From NCBI GenBank assembly GCA_031841125.1, contig CM063106.1:7626001-7690000 (forward strand): a stretch of 64,000 nt of DNA, read 5' to 3'. The notes beneath the pieces are model-generated. The model did no database searches. It was not told where the DNA came from and saw nothing but the letters and a program-made list of their open reading frames with translations. Below are positions 13,161 through 23,732 of this stretch, piece after piece (position 1 is the first letter of the stretch; every line of letters starts with the position of its first letter). The DNA comes from Acanthococcus lagerstroemiae. Lineage: Eukaryota > Arthropoda > Insecta > Hemiptera > Eriococcidae. The translations under genes were made by a program, and so were the position numbers.

Positions 13161-14007
13161 GATGGTACTCTAACAGGCTTATCTTGTGATTGAGGAGGTA
13201 TGTACTCATTCTACCACAATATGTAAATAGCCTATTGAGCAAACCAGTGATGAACATGATAGTTTCGTTGGTGTGATTCCTAACCTGTCATTTACAGACC
13301 TGTTGTAAAGAGTTCGCATCGTATATCGAAAATATAAAACTAAGAAAAAATAAAAATTTCAGCCCTTCAGTGGAAACGTGCCTGAATCTTAAGCTTACCC
13401 AAAATACAGGACCAGGAGCCTTACATTCCAGGGGGTGCGAGGATGTCCTCCAACAGGCTATGTTTATAGTCAGCAAATTCGGCAAATTTAAATGATCATT
13501 CAACAAATTAGTACGTACTTTTTTGCTTTTACGCGAATATCAGCGTTCCGAATCGGCAAATTTGAGCCGTACACCTCTCCTGTGAGAATGACTTTGTGAG
13601 GCTTCTGTAAGAGGGATACCCAAAGGAAAGAAATGAAGGTAGTTCATTTCAAACCCCGCGCGAGCCGTAACTACTGGCATAATTTTCGAATGAGTATGAC
13701 TCAATATTTTAAGAATTTTCTCTCGCTCTGCTTGTAAATCCAATTTTTGCACCTTCATTATTTGTTTCACGCCCCGAATTATAAGAAATTTTGGTGTTGT
13801 ATTTCGACGGTGAAATGTCTCATTTTTGTCAAGATGTCTGTGACTTCAAATAACGAAAGAAGCGACGTACATGGACCAACTGATTTCGTCAAATAACCGT
13901 ACAAATAAATAAATCGAAATACGAATAACAAAAGCCTGAAATGAATTTTCGTCACTCAAAAGAATATTGAAAGGCCCCTTCAAGAATTATCAAAAAATAT
14001 TTAATAT
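13161..14007. other. No gene recognised
   Basis: Short chance open frames only (for example 13288-13506 and 13540-13770 on the minus strand) without recognisable domains. The LINE fragment that follows may begin slightly before 14008. Confidence 0.4.
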
Positions 14008-14690
14008 GTGCGTAGTCCCAACACTTTCGTAAGGATGTCAAACCTGGCCGTTGAGACTGGAAAAAATATTCAGAAAATAATCACCTTAAAAAATTCAGTG
14101 GAATGTTCAATGCTAGGTATCAAGAAAAGCGACCGTAAAAAAACAACAGACATGAAGCAAAAATTAAAAAATAACATAGAAGTCGCAAGATACGTCAGAA
14201 GGCGAAAGTGGAGGTGGACGGGCCATGTGACACGTTTGAGGGAGATGTACATACAAGTCACTTTTTGGTTCCTATCCCACCTGGTTAGGAAAAAGGGACG
14301 TCAACTGACTAGATGGTCAGACGACCTTCGTAAGTTTTCAAAGGACTGCACGCGACTGGACAGAATAGGAACGACTCTTTTCTAATTTTCCTTTCAACCC
14401 GAGCCCCAGAATCGGCCTTTTCAAGCATTACTTCAGAGACGTCGGGGAGGTTGTTAGGGCTGCCTTAGGCCTCTTCTCGTCTTGCCGAAAAACCGGCCTA
14501 CGTCGAAATGTAGCAAGTTGCTACGCGGGCTCGAACCCGGGATTTCCGGATTCCGAGACCAAGGCGCTATCCACTCGGCCAACCAGACCCCTCGAATGGG
14601 AACGACTCCAGGAAACCTTTGCTCTCTATAGGCCGAAGATTAAAGGACTAGCTGATGAAAGCTTAAACTTTTCAATTTATATTCCTCAAT
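14008..14690 (+). pseudogene. RTE-like LINE, C-terminal end of the reverse transcriptase ORF (decayed)
   Basis: The translation contains MLGIKKSDRKK, then RRRKWRWTGHVTRL, then GRQLTRWSDDLRKF and LDRIGTT. This is the conserved tail of APE-type LINE ORFs of the RTE-like kind, which read RKWRW.GH, then RGRP..RW.DD, then DR..W. A SINE (14378-14594) interrupts it. After the SINE the frame resumes as WERLQETFALYRPKIKGL and stops at a TAA near 14692 in an AATAAAGG context. The upstream catalytic domain is missing, so the copy is 5'-truncated and dead. Confidence 0.85.
14378..14594 (-). mobile_element. tRNA-derived SINE inserted in the LINE
   Basis: Read on the minus strand, the head has an A box (TGGCCGAGTGG) and a perfect B box (GGTTCGAGCCC) about 40 nt apart. 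An unrelated body of about 120 nt follows, then a tail GAAAGGAAAATTAGAAAA. The element is flanked by a target duplication, GGAACGACTC at 14368-14377 and 14599-14608. It extends to 14 bp with one mismatch (AATRGGAACGACTC). Removing the insert rejoins the LINE reading frame. The length is 217 bp. Confidence 0.88.
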
Positions 14691-15409
14691 AAAGGTTGAT
14701 TTGATTGTATTATCTGTGACTTCCGAAAGTTTGAGAACCACTGTTCTAGAGGATCATCAAGATCAATAGATTACTAAGAGCGCATTCGTGCTCACCTGAG
14801 ATCATTTTTCAATTTGCGATCCAAATGATAACCAGAAATCACCTTTCACTTACTGACTAAGTGCAATCTTCCTGCATGCGTGCTAGTGACTGGAAGTCTC
14901 TATTATGATTTCGATCCGGAAAATAATTTTGGCCCATCATGCGATTTTCATGATATGACCTGTAATCTAGCATACAACTGCCCTTTCGATACCGATGGGA
15001 GATGACTTTGTTGATTTTCACTTTTGACCAGATTACTGACCCTGTAACGAATACAAGTGTGTTGGTAATACCTCTACACGGGCACAGATCGATGAAGAGG
15101 CATAAATGCAACACTTCAAAAACCAGTTTAAGAGGCGTGTTTTTCAAAACATATAGAGAAGTTCCAAAAAAAACAGTAACTTGACAAATAAGGTTTGTGG
15201 AATCCAACCAGGTGCTCACCGTAAAATTATTGTGGTGCGACTTCAAAGCCTGAACTCTCAGCTTTCCGGTAATATAAGTATAAGCACTTGCCAGTCTGCA
15301 GTCACAAGATATTAGCGAAAAACTGCCATGGGGTGATTTTGCTGTATGCCAATTTCTGTTATCAATCTGAAAAGTAATCGCGACGTTGTTTTGAATTTAG
15401 ATCGACGTT
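14691..15409. other. No gene recognised
   Basis: A 129-codon minus-strand open frame (14857-15246) has no recognisable motif, and no splice-bounded homologue was seen. It is treated as chance. Confidence 0.4.
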
Positions 15410-15739
15410 CAGGGACCTACCGATAGAGGTGGAGGGGGGATCTCCCCCTCCCCACACCGAAGGAAATTTTTTACTCAACAGTTGGAAAAATTTACCATTT
15501 CAGTCAGGCGGAGTTGGGAAATTTCGGTAGAGTTGGAGAAATCCAACAAGTCAAAAGGTTTTTTGTTTTTTATTTTTGCTTTGATACTTGGGAATTTTGA
15601 GTTGAGAAAAGTCGGGAAAATTCAACAGGTCAAACGGTTTATTTTTTCGATTTGATACTTGGGAATTTTGAGTTGAATCAGTTGGGACATTCACCCCCTC
15701 CTCCTCTCCCGCCCCGGGAAACTCTTCAGTATGTTCCTG
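15410..15739. mobile_element. hAT-like MITE, second copy of the 12797 family
   Basis: Starts CAGGGACCTACCGATAG and ends AGTATGTTCCTG, a decayed version of the TIR at 12797. It carries two of the ~73 bp internal units. The flanking 8-mers TCGACGTT (15402-15409) and TCGACTGT (15740-15747) match at 6 of 8, which fits a decayed 8-bp hAT duplication. Confidence 0.8.
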
Positions 15740-15784
15740 TCGACTGTTTGAATTTAGATGCTATTCGTGTATCCTATCGCATTT

Positions 15785-16146
15785 AAGGTATACCTTTATC
15801 GTTTTTCTATGCTAAGAACATCAAAGACCATCAGGATGTCCCTCCTCTTGTGATTATACCCGAGAAACACTTCAAGATTATTGAAGAAAGTTTCTTCATT
15901 GTTCCCCGTGAATTCGTGCAGGAGAGGAAAAAGGCAGCTCGTCTATACATTGGAGTCATTCAGGAAAAGTTCGCCGACCAATTTTATGTAAAATTTTTAA
16001 GGCTGGATCAGAATAGAAACAAGGAATTTCCCTATCCTATGAAAGATGATTTTGCTCCTGTGAAACTGGCCACAATTAAGAGTTGTATCTCAGCCCATCG
16101 AATCCCGTGGAGTATTTGTAATTCCAGAAGTAATAATTTAACTTGA
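15785..16146 (+). pseudogene. Fragment of a transposon-type ORF (Tudor-like tail), unconfirmed
   Basis: About 120 codons are open from just after a TAA near 15782 to a TGA at 16144-16146. There is no ATG at the front. The central part reads RLYIGVIQEKFADQFYVKFLR and then FPYPMKDDFAPV. A short strand-rich segment of the form YIG.V.....Y.V.FLR....F.YP...D is known from the C-terminal tails of several insect transposon-encoded proteins. The assignment rests on that resemblance alone. It could also be an exon of an unrecognised gene, although no clear splice sites were found. Confidence 0.35.
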
Positions 16147-16584
16147 ATAGTAATATTTCGCCATTCTTTTTCATTTTCATGCTTTTTGCAATAAATTTTG
16201 AACATGTTCTCCTGTTCTCGCATATTCTATGCTTTTCTTATGTACCGGTAATGTCACCCGCCCATGTGCAGATAACTTGTCGATTTATTTTTAGATATTT
16301 CTGGGAGGGAGGGGGAGAGGGAAATGTTGATTCCCCTAACAAATCTTATTTCCGAAGCTTCAACCAATCCGGAACAGTTGTTAGATTTCCTGTATCTCCA
16401 ATGGATCACGTGCTACAGCTGCTCAAAGTTTTAAAACCCAAAATTTTTCGGCGAAGTCACCCCGATTTACAGTACCCACCTGAAATGAAAATCAACTCAT
16501 GTTGACATTCAGAATCCGTCGCTTTTGGACACAACACGGAGATCGAATGTGTTTTCAGTTACAATGCCGGAATTAATTTTCGAC
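16147..16584. other. No gene recognised
   Basis: A 120-codon plus-strand open frame (16143-16505) has no recognisable domain and is treated as chance. Confidence 0.4.
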
Positions 16585-16822
16585 CATAGGCGCCGACTTG
16601 GCATTTTTTGGCCCAATATTTTCAACTCAAAAATGGAAAAAGTACAATAAATTTTACCATCAATTTTTAAATTTAACAAAAAAGAAAAAAAAAGAAAACA
16701 AATAGGAATATAATCTATAATACCGAAATATCAGACGCGTCTCAATAAAATAAACAAGGAAAAAACCGCGCTCCGACTGATTCTGCCCCCCCCCCAATAT
16801 TTTCCATAAGTCGGAGCCTATG
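16585..16822. mobile_element. hAT-like MITE with 8-bp target duplication
   Basis: Begins CATAGGCGCCGACTTGGCA and ends AAGTCGGAGCCTATG, so the two ends are inverted repeats (CATAGGCKCCGACTT). Flanking 8-mers are TTTTCGAC (16577-16584) and TTTGCGAC (16823-16830), 7 of 8 identical. The length is 238 bp. No coding content. Confidence 0.85.
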
Positions 16823-16830
16823 TTTGCGAC

Positions 16831-17904
16831 TGTAAGACTTTAGATTCAAAAGTCGACATACTAATTCGATTTTGTATGAATATAGTATTCGATGTCAAAT
16901 TTGACCACACAGTGTTGTTTCAAAAAAGTAACAGATCCAAAATGAACATTGGTTTTAGGGGATAGTGAATCGGTTCCTTATAAGCTATTAGATTTCAGCA
17001 GTATTGCGGCTTCGGCTTCTAACCTAAGGTCGGGGACCATCGCCATTAGTGCGAAACTAATGTAAAAGCAAATTCAATTTTCTATTTCGTACCTGCCTCT
17101 GATGATCCTATATCTCATCTTTTTGTATTGCAACTTGCTTAAAATCTTGATAATGATATCACAAAATGGTTTATTTCATCTCTTACGTTCACATAAATGG
17201 TCGGAAACACCGTTTCTATTTATGTCTCATGAGTATGACATTAATGCTGCTGTTGATGCTTGTTGGTTGGTCATTAAGTTTTAGTTTTAAGTTATTACCC
17301 ACGAAAATATGTTCACACAATGTCCTGTTTCTTGAGTGATATACTTATTACAATTAATTTTTCCATTTTGGGTTTTGCAAGAAGTGTCTCGAGAATTGAA
17401 ATTTTACTATCAGTCGTATGATTAAATTGTGTATTCTACCATTTCTTATGGGACCATATTGTCATCATCAAAAGTGGAAGAAAAAATTAGGAAAAGAGTG
17501 AAACACAAAATACTCGATGATAACCTTTTACGTAATAAGTACGTACATTCCTCAAAAACACTATTGTTCGCTTATAAAAAGGTATTCTACAGTTGAACAT
17601 TCTGAAAATTTGGAAAAATAAGCAGTTAGAAAGCGTAAACTGAGGTAACTTCGGATTTGTGGGGGAATTCCGGGCATTGCCAGTTTTAGGTATTAGGTAT
17701 ACATTAGAACTGGAACACCAGTTTTCACCACACGACAGTGTAGCTACAAGTCTTAGCCTTTATTTGACACCCATAGTTAACGAAGAAATAACGCATCTAA
17801 TCAGTGTTACTCCAATTTCGGTAATCTCCGGAGTTCTCCCACAAATCCGAAACTACCCCAGTTTATGAAACTATATGTATTTGTAATGTATCCAGCGTTA
17901 TAAA
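16831..17904. other. No gene recognised
   Basis: AT-rich sequence with short chance open frames (17102-17284, 17659-17868) and no recognisable domain. Confidence 0.45.
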
Positions 17905-18115
17905 ATCAAACCCGAAGCCAGAGAGGCGCTACGCTTGCCAAGGCCTCCCCTGGCAAAATTTCGTGAATAAAAATAACGAATTCCTTATATTTTTCTCGCT
18001 AGTTTTGTTCAAAACTTTTCTTTCCACTACATTTTAATGTTTATAAACTTGGCAACACTGATTTTGCTTTGAGAGATAAACAAAGCGCGTGTTTGTCGTT
18101 CTTTATATGTAACAT
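17905..18115 (+). repeat. Dispersed repeat, copy of 28819-29025
   Basis: Shares TTTTGTTCAAAACTTTTCTT, TTCCACTACATTTT and CTTGGCAACACTGATTT with 28819-29025 in the same orientation. The other copy begins with a CAGGCCCGTAGTCAG end. Here that end has decayed to ACCCGAAGCCAGAG. It is probably a fragment of a hAT-like element. Confidence 0.75.
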
Positions 18116-18390
18116 GTCACAAAGAAAGGGCCGGAGTGTCCAACCAGCAGTTTCAGAGACACAGGCCTTTTTCTTGTGTCACATTACAATTCACAAACAC
18201 AGTGGTAGGCTCGCGACCTAGTGCACATTGAAAGTCCTCAGAAATAGAATTTTTTTACTTCCAAAAGTTCGAAAATTTGATCGGTGTAAAAGTGTTGATC
18301 TTTTTTCACGCGATACATTCATTTTTTTTAATGGGTTGTCGGTGAGTTGAATCACCAATTTTGATTATAAATTTTGAGACCAAATTCAAT

Positions 18391-18742
18391 CAGTGACGTG
18401 GCTAGAATTTTCCCGAGGAGGGGATCAAGATTTTTATAAGAGAAAAGTCGAAAATTGAGGTACTCGTATTTTTTTTAAACCGCCTATATTAGAGAACTAT
18501 TTTATAAAAATGAAGATAAAATTACTGCTCGAGCGAAAATTTTTCGAAAAAACGTATTATAAAGGCGAAAAATTGCTCATTTTGTATATTTTACATTCAA
18601 TTTCAAATGCCTTGGGGGTATCCTCCTCTTCGGCTACACCACTGCCTCGTAGAAATCTTCCCGTTATATACTATGTGTATCCTCAAGCTCCCCCTGGTAA
18701 ACAGTCAGCACCCCCTGACGCAGATGGCTGGCTACAGGCCTG
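18391..18742 (+). mobile_element. hAT-like non-autonomous element
   Basis: Starts CAGTGACGTGGCTAGAAT and ends TGGCTACAGGCCTG, giving a diverged TIR of about 15 bp. The interior matches the reverse complement of 9447-9792. Flanks AATTCAAT and TATAGAAT agree at 5 of 8, a weak 8-bp duplication. Confidence 0.78.
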
Positions 18743-18984
18743 TATAGAATCTCATTCGGAACTAATTATTATCACATTTCACAACGAATAAGCATCACCA
18801 AACTTCAACAGAAGACAATAAGATCGTCAATTTTAAAAGCTAAATAATAAGATTCTGTGCAAAGGCTTATAACACACAAATCATATCAGCTTACTCATCG
18901 ATATCGGGAAATCTGTAAATTATTGCTTTTCCCTGAAATCGCAAACTACATAGTTGGCCGTAATTTCCAATTTTAACGCCAGGA
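18743..18984. other. No gene recognised
   Basis: Short AT-rich gap between two transposon fragments. Confidence 0.4.
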
Positions 18985-19808
18985 AAAGTTAATATTTTAT
19001 ATTTTATTTATTACAAGCTCCACACAGCTACACGGCCATTTACGGGAGACGGGGGGACACAAAAAGTAGTAAAATAAAAACTGAACACCTAAAAGAAAAA
19101 ATAATAGTAAAATAAAAACTTAATAAAAGAAAAAAATAAAATAAAATAAGAACTAAATAAGAGAAAGAGAGACAGACAGACACGAGGTGGGAGAGAAATG
19201 AGAGGGGAAGGAGGGGGTTTGTGGAAGATGATGGATGGGAAGGGTGGAAACGTAAGATAATATGTATATCAGAATAAAATTAATGGTATGTAGTGGTGTG
19301 AAGAGAGAACATCAGGTGATTTATAGAAAGACAGGTAACTGGGGTAGTATTGTTCTGCGGAATTCTGTATTTCTTAGACAAAAGATATCAATTTCTGGTG
19401 ACTGTAGTGCTAATTTATTATACAGGCGAAGAATTGAGTTCAATCCACTAGAATGGTAACTTTCGGTTCGGGCGGTAATAATATGAAATAGCTCTCCTGT
19501 CCTGTTTGGGTGGGATGGTACTTTAATGCCTATTTGACTTAGTTGGAGGGGGGCGTCTATTTTGCTATGAAGGAGTTTGTATACATATAGTAACGAAAAT
19601 AGCTGGCGCCTTACCAGCAGAGTATCCATTTCGAAGCCTGTGACCAAGTCTTTGTATAGGATACCTAGCGGATAATATTCAAACACTTTTTTATACAGGT
19701 ACTTTAGAAATTTTTTTGGAGTTTTTCTATCTGTTGTATTCCAGTTTTCTTATAGGGGCTCCAGATTACACTTCCAAATTCTAGATGTGATCTCGTAACT
19801 TACAGATT
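18985..19808 (-). pseudogene. Jockey/CR1-like LINE, 3' end of the reverse transcriptase ORF and 3' UTR
   Basis: On the minus strand from 19808 the frame reads SHLEFGSVIWSPYKKTGIQQ, the well-known SHLEY..VIW.P block of Jockey-superfamily LINEs. After a stop or frameshift near 19705 an open stretch of 121 codons follows (19686-19321). It contains LVRRQLFSLLYVYKLLHSKID and ends IDIFCLRNTEFRRTILPQL, typical of the ORF tail. The 3' UTR (19320-18985) ends in AATAAATAAAATATAAA. The copy is 5'-truncated and disrupted. Confidence 0.85.
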
Positions 19809-21790
19809 TGTCGATAATTAAGGAGAAAGATGGTACAATTTGGGCATCATTACGCTACCCACTGGGTAAGTAGGTATCTATTTAGAGACGTCGATTTCAT
19901 GAAAAGAAGGAACAGTGCCAATAGGTGTACATCTGTACATATTTATCATTATGTACATTGGTTTTGAGTAACAGAGCATGATTACATTTATAGGCACTAC
20001 AGGCTTTCCCCGATTCTTCGCAATATATCTTCCTCTTCCAACATCTTAAAAATAAACTTTCAGAACGAGTGTAGGCTGTAAATAGATTTACTGCTTTATT
20101 TCTCGTGAAGTCCAAAGACTATCTTCACTTGCATTTTATCGTATCAGTTATACGAAAAGTGCTAATCGGTTATTAATTCACATACTATTCTGTTTTAAAA
20201 GTCAAATTTCAGCTACTGAAATAGAAACATCAGCGTAAGATGCACCTATCAACGTAATTTCGGATCCATACTAGTAACCACATGCAGATATGATGATAGT
20301 ATCTGCTTTGTTTACCTTCCTTATCTATTTATTGAGCCAGATATATTTTTTTTAAATCGATTTTTCATCCGATTGAACGAAATATTCTATTTAACGTTAT
20401 CGTAATTAAGGACGTAATAATTTTGAAACTACGCCCGATGAAAACGTTTTCACCGGAATAAAGCCTCCGGCTGAAGAGAAACTTACAACTTTTATAAAAC
20501 CCGTGCCAACCACTTAGTTAATCACATTGGCCTCACCCGCATTCTTTTCTAGCGTACAAAATTGTGATCCACACACCGCTTTGGGTTGTTTCAAAACGTG
20601 TAAGTTCAATGTCGAGAAACGCATTGGTGCATTTTCGTCGAGAAAAAATTTGAAATATCTACGAAACCCCTGCTTGTATGTACGAATACCGATGAAATAA
20701 TGCTACTTTGCAGAACTCTGCGACCGATTAACGTTCCCCAGCGAGACTAATAATAAACGAAATAAAAAACGCATGCACTATTTCGGTAGACGAAAATTCT
20801 GAACCGTTATCCCATATTCGCAGAAACGGCGAGACGCGTTCGAAAACTTACTTAATTTTACAAAATGCAAACTACTTTTCGGAAACGAATAATAAACTAA
20901 GTTTTTCCATTAAAACGGCGAGTATAACATCAAAAATAAATTGGATTGTTCACTACAGTGAATTTGAAGTTCGCCCGCCCAGTGCTCGCCGTATTATTCC
21001 AATTTCCCGCGATTTTTATGCGGAACTCAAAGTGTCAACTGAAAACGTGCTTACCATGTGTGTCAAACTTCCTGATGATTGTTTCTATGAGAGTGGTCCG
21101 CGGGGCGACGTGGCCCCTTCGCACAGGCATTCCTCTGTTGCTGTCACTCGAGTAATTCGAAGACCCCGCGAAAATTGGTCAAATAACAAGATGAAAAAAA
21201 TAATAATAATGATTTAAAAAATAAAAATTCACATCACTCCAGCTAACCCAACGCTAGTTACATACACGAGCACGAACGAACAAAATTTCTTAAAAATAGA
21301 AAACAACAAAAAAAATGTAGGATTTATTGTTTTGTATCTCGATTACTCAATCTTGCATGTCGATGAGGAACAATAAGAGCCGGTAAATAAATCGAAACGA
21401 ACTGCGCACAGATAGTAATGATAGCGACGGCTCATCTCAGTGTTATCTGTATACAGTCCAGCACGACGGTTCATCGACGTCTTCGACACTAAAGGCGGGT
21501 AAATGAAAGTCAGCCGACGTCGCGACGCTTGTACAGGATCCAATAGCGCAGGCGTGGTCCGCATTCTTGAACAACATCGCGACGCTCCATCTTCACAATT
21601 TGTGCATATAGTCATGTCTCGCGGGTTTTTCCTTCACAGCCGTACCTTTAATGAAATTCTGATGATCCGTCGTATTCATCAGTAACTCAGCCAAATCATG
21701 CCAATCGCACCAGTCACAAGTCTAGGCACGAACTAGCTAGCTATCTAGGGAGCGCTATGAGTGAAAATTTTTGAAAGAGTAATATTAAGC
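19809..21790. other. No gene recognised
   Basis: Two kilobases without a recognisable exon or element end. Open frames of 60-90 codons (for example 21343-21615 on the minus strand and 20946-21155 on the plus strand) have no familiar motif. The stretch could be intron or intergenic. Confidence 0.45.
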
Positions 21791-21903
21791 CCTCCTCTTG
21801 GGTGATACCTTACCGCGGCGAGGAGGCTTAAGCGTATAAAATAAAATAAAAATACTCTCTATGAGTCTATAATATATCGTTAAGATCGCGACCAAAAGTA
21901 CCT

Positions 21904-23080
21904 GGGTAATTCTCCGAAAAATGGACAATTCATGTAAATAGGCTGTAACTCTGCCACTTTTATTATCAGAATGCTATGCGCAATATATCAAAATTGAGGA
22001 AATGAACTCTTCTGATAGAGACAGTGGTAAAAGCTCTCCCTAGTTCAGCAGAACATCATTAGAAAATCGAAAATGCTCCTGAAATGTCCATCAGCGTGGG
22101 TGTCAACCTGGCCTAGTTCCGTTTTTTCTTGCTTGCTGGAAGGGTTTAATACATCATTTTCAGGAACTACTGTTTCCCATTGTTGAAGAGGTAAGTTGAG
22201 GCAACACGGTATAGGTCTTACAATCTTTTTCTAACCAAGTTAAGTAACCTTTAGAATACCTCAAAGTTGTGTCTAGGAAGAGATATGTCCTTCAACGTGG
22301 ATAAATTTCAAACCTCTCTGTAGGGTTCCACTATAAGCATAAACTTCTCTCAAATGCTCATATAACTTCCTCATAACTTCCTCTAGAAGGCTGTGTAAGA
22401 ACTTCTGTGAAATAATGATAATTTGTATGCTAAAATACTCATTTATTGCTGAGATCCTGGTTTCTAAAAAAAAAAAAGTGTCCTTCATCGTGGACATCAA
22501 CAGCCATATTGAATTTATAGCTCCGAATTTGTAAAAACGTAATAATATAACTAATGTTGGCCACATTACATTCAGCAACATGTATCAAATATTTTCCGCA
22601 TATTTACCCAATGGGAAAAGGGAAAAGGCGATTTTGTCCTTAAACGTGGACATAAAATTTTATCCAACGTGGCTACTCGCGTATTTCTTGTATCCACGCT
22701 GAAGGACGTGAATCTTTCGACACTTAGAAGCAGTCTGTAGAAACAGCCTTTAAATCTTCTTCGTGCAGAGACTACTTTCCTAGATGAATTTTTGGTACTT
22801 CATAAAACCGTGATCCGTGAGATTGTAACCCACGGTGCCGCTGTGTGATCGTACAGCCTCATCTTATCACACTATTGTAAACTTGAAAAATTTGTCTTTC
22901 AACGTGGACAACAATTTTTGTTTACAACCCTCCAAAATCAAATTTAAGCCCGGCCGGTACCGGAAATATGATTTCTCAACACCCCTAGTATCGATTTCAA
23001 CGAAAAAAATTTGAAAAGTGAACCTCATTTTTTTTTGGTTTTTGTCCACGTTGAATTGTCCATTTTTCGGAGAATCACCC
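21904..23080 (-). mobile_element. TIR element with 4-bp TSD and internal palindromes, copy 1 (1177 bp)
   Basis: The ends are 29-bp inverted repeats with one mismatch, starting GGGTRATTCTCCGAAAAATG. The flanking duplication is ACCT (21900-21903 and 23081-23084). The related LINE segment at 62590-62610 has a single ACCT at the matching place, so it serves as an empty site. The interior holds about seven copies of a motif like TGTCCTTCAACGTGGACA, near 22084, 22286, 22479, 22634, 22691, 22892 and 23043, in both orientations. No transposase was found. Relative to copy 2 (26999-28638) it is inverted and lacks about 480 bp near 22652-22662. The superfamily is unresolved; Sola, Academ and Chapaev are among the groups known to make 4-bp duplications. 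Confidence 0.92.
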
Positions 23081-23732
23081 ACCTATAAAAAGGCAAACTC
23101 CGACAGATAAACTCTGTTGAAAGCAATAAAAAACTACAACAGCATCCCTTTCCAGGAAATGTAGCTTTTCCAAACATTAATCACTGATGATGGCGTTCCA
23201 ACAGGTACATATAATTTTTCCAGACGTAGAAAGCTGTGCATTCGGATGTCCAGGAGGGAGCTACATGGGGGAGAACCATCATCGGAAAGTTTTAAAAAGA
23301 AAGGCGCAATTAAAATAGGAACTTGGAAATGTAAGAAGTTTGAATGGAATTGAAAAATTAAAGAATCTTAAGACAGAAATGAAGAGGCGCTTAGCCTAGG
23401 AATAGTTGGAATAAGTGAGGTAAAATGGAAAGAGGAGAATGATTTTTGGTCAGGAGACTTTAGAATAATGAATACAAAGGGAATAAAAGGGCAAGCAGGC
23501 ATTGGAATTGTTATGAATAAATAAATATAGGTAATAAAGTTGTATAAATTATACACAGCAGAGTGAAAGGTTAATCTTGATAAAAAATCAATACCAAACC
23601 AGTACTTACAACAATAAGAACATAAGTGTATAGGAATGTCTACTGTGGTAACCTTAAACTGATTGTACACCTAGGTGGCTTCCGAACATAAGAGAACCGG
23701 GATAGACCACTGTGCCTCGACTAGCTCTTGGG

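Noticed and set aside
12789..13168. An 8-bp duplication for the MITE at 12797
   Set aside because: CGATGAAA and GATGGTAC share only an out-of-register GATG.
14516..14590. A functional tRNA gene on the minus strand
   Set aside because: A and B boxes are good, but the sequence continues into a SINE body and tail and the whole unit has a target duplication, so it is a SINE head.
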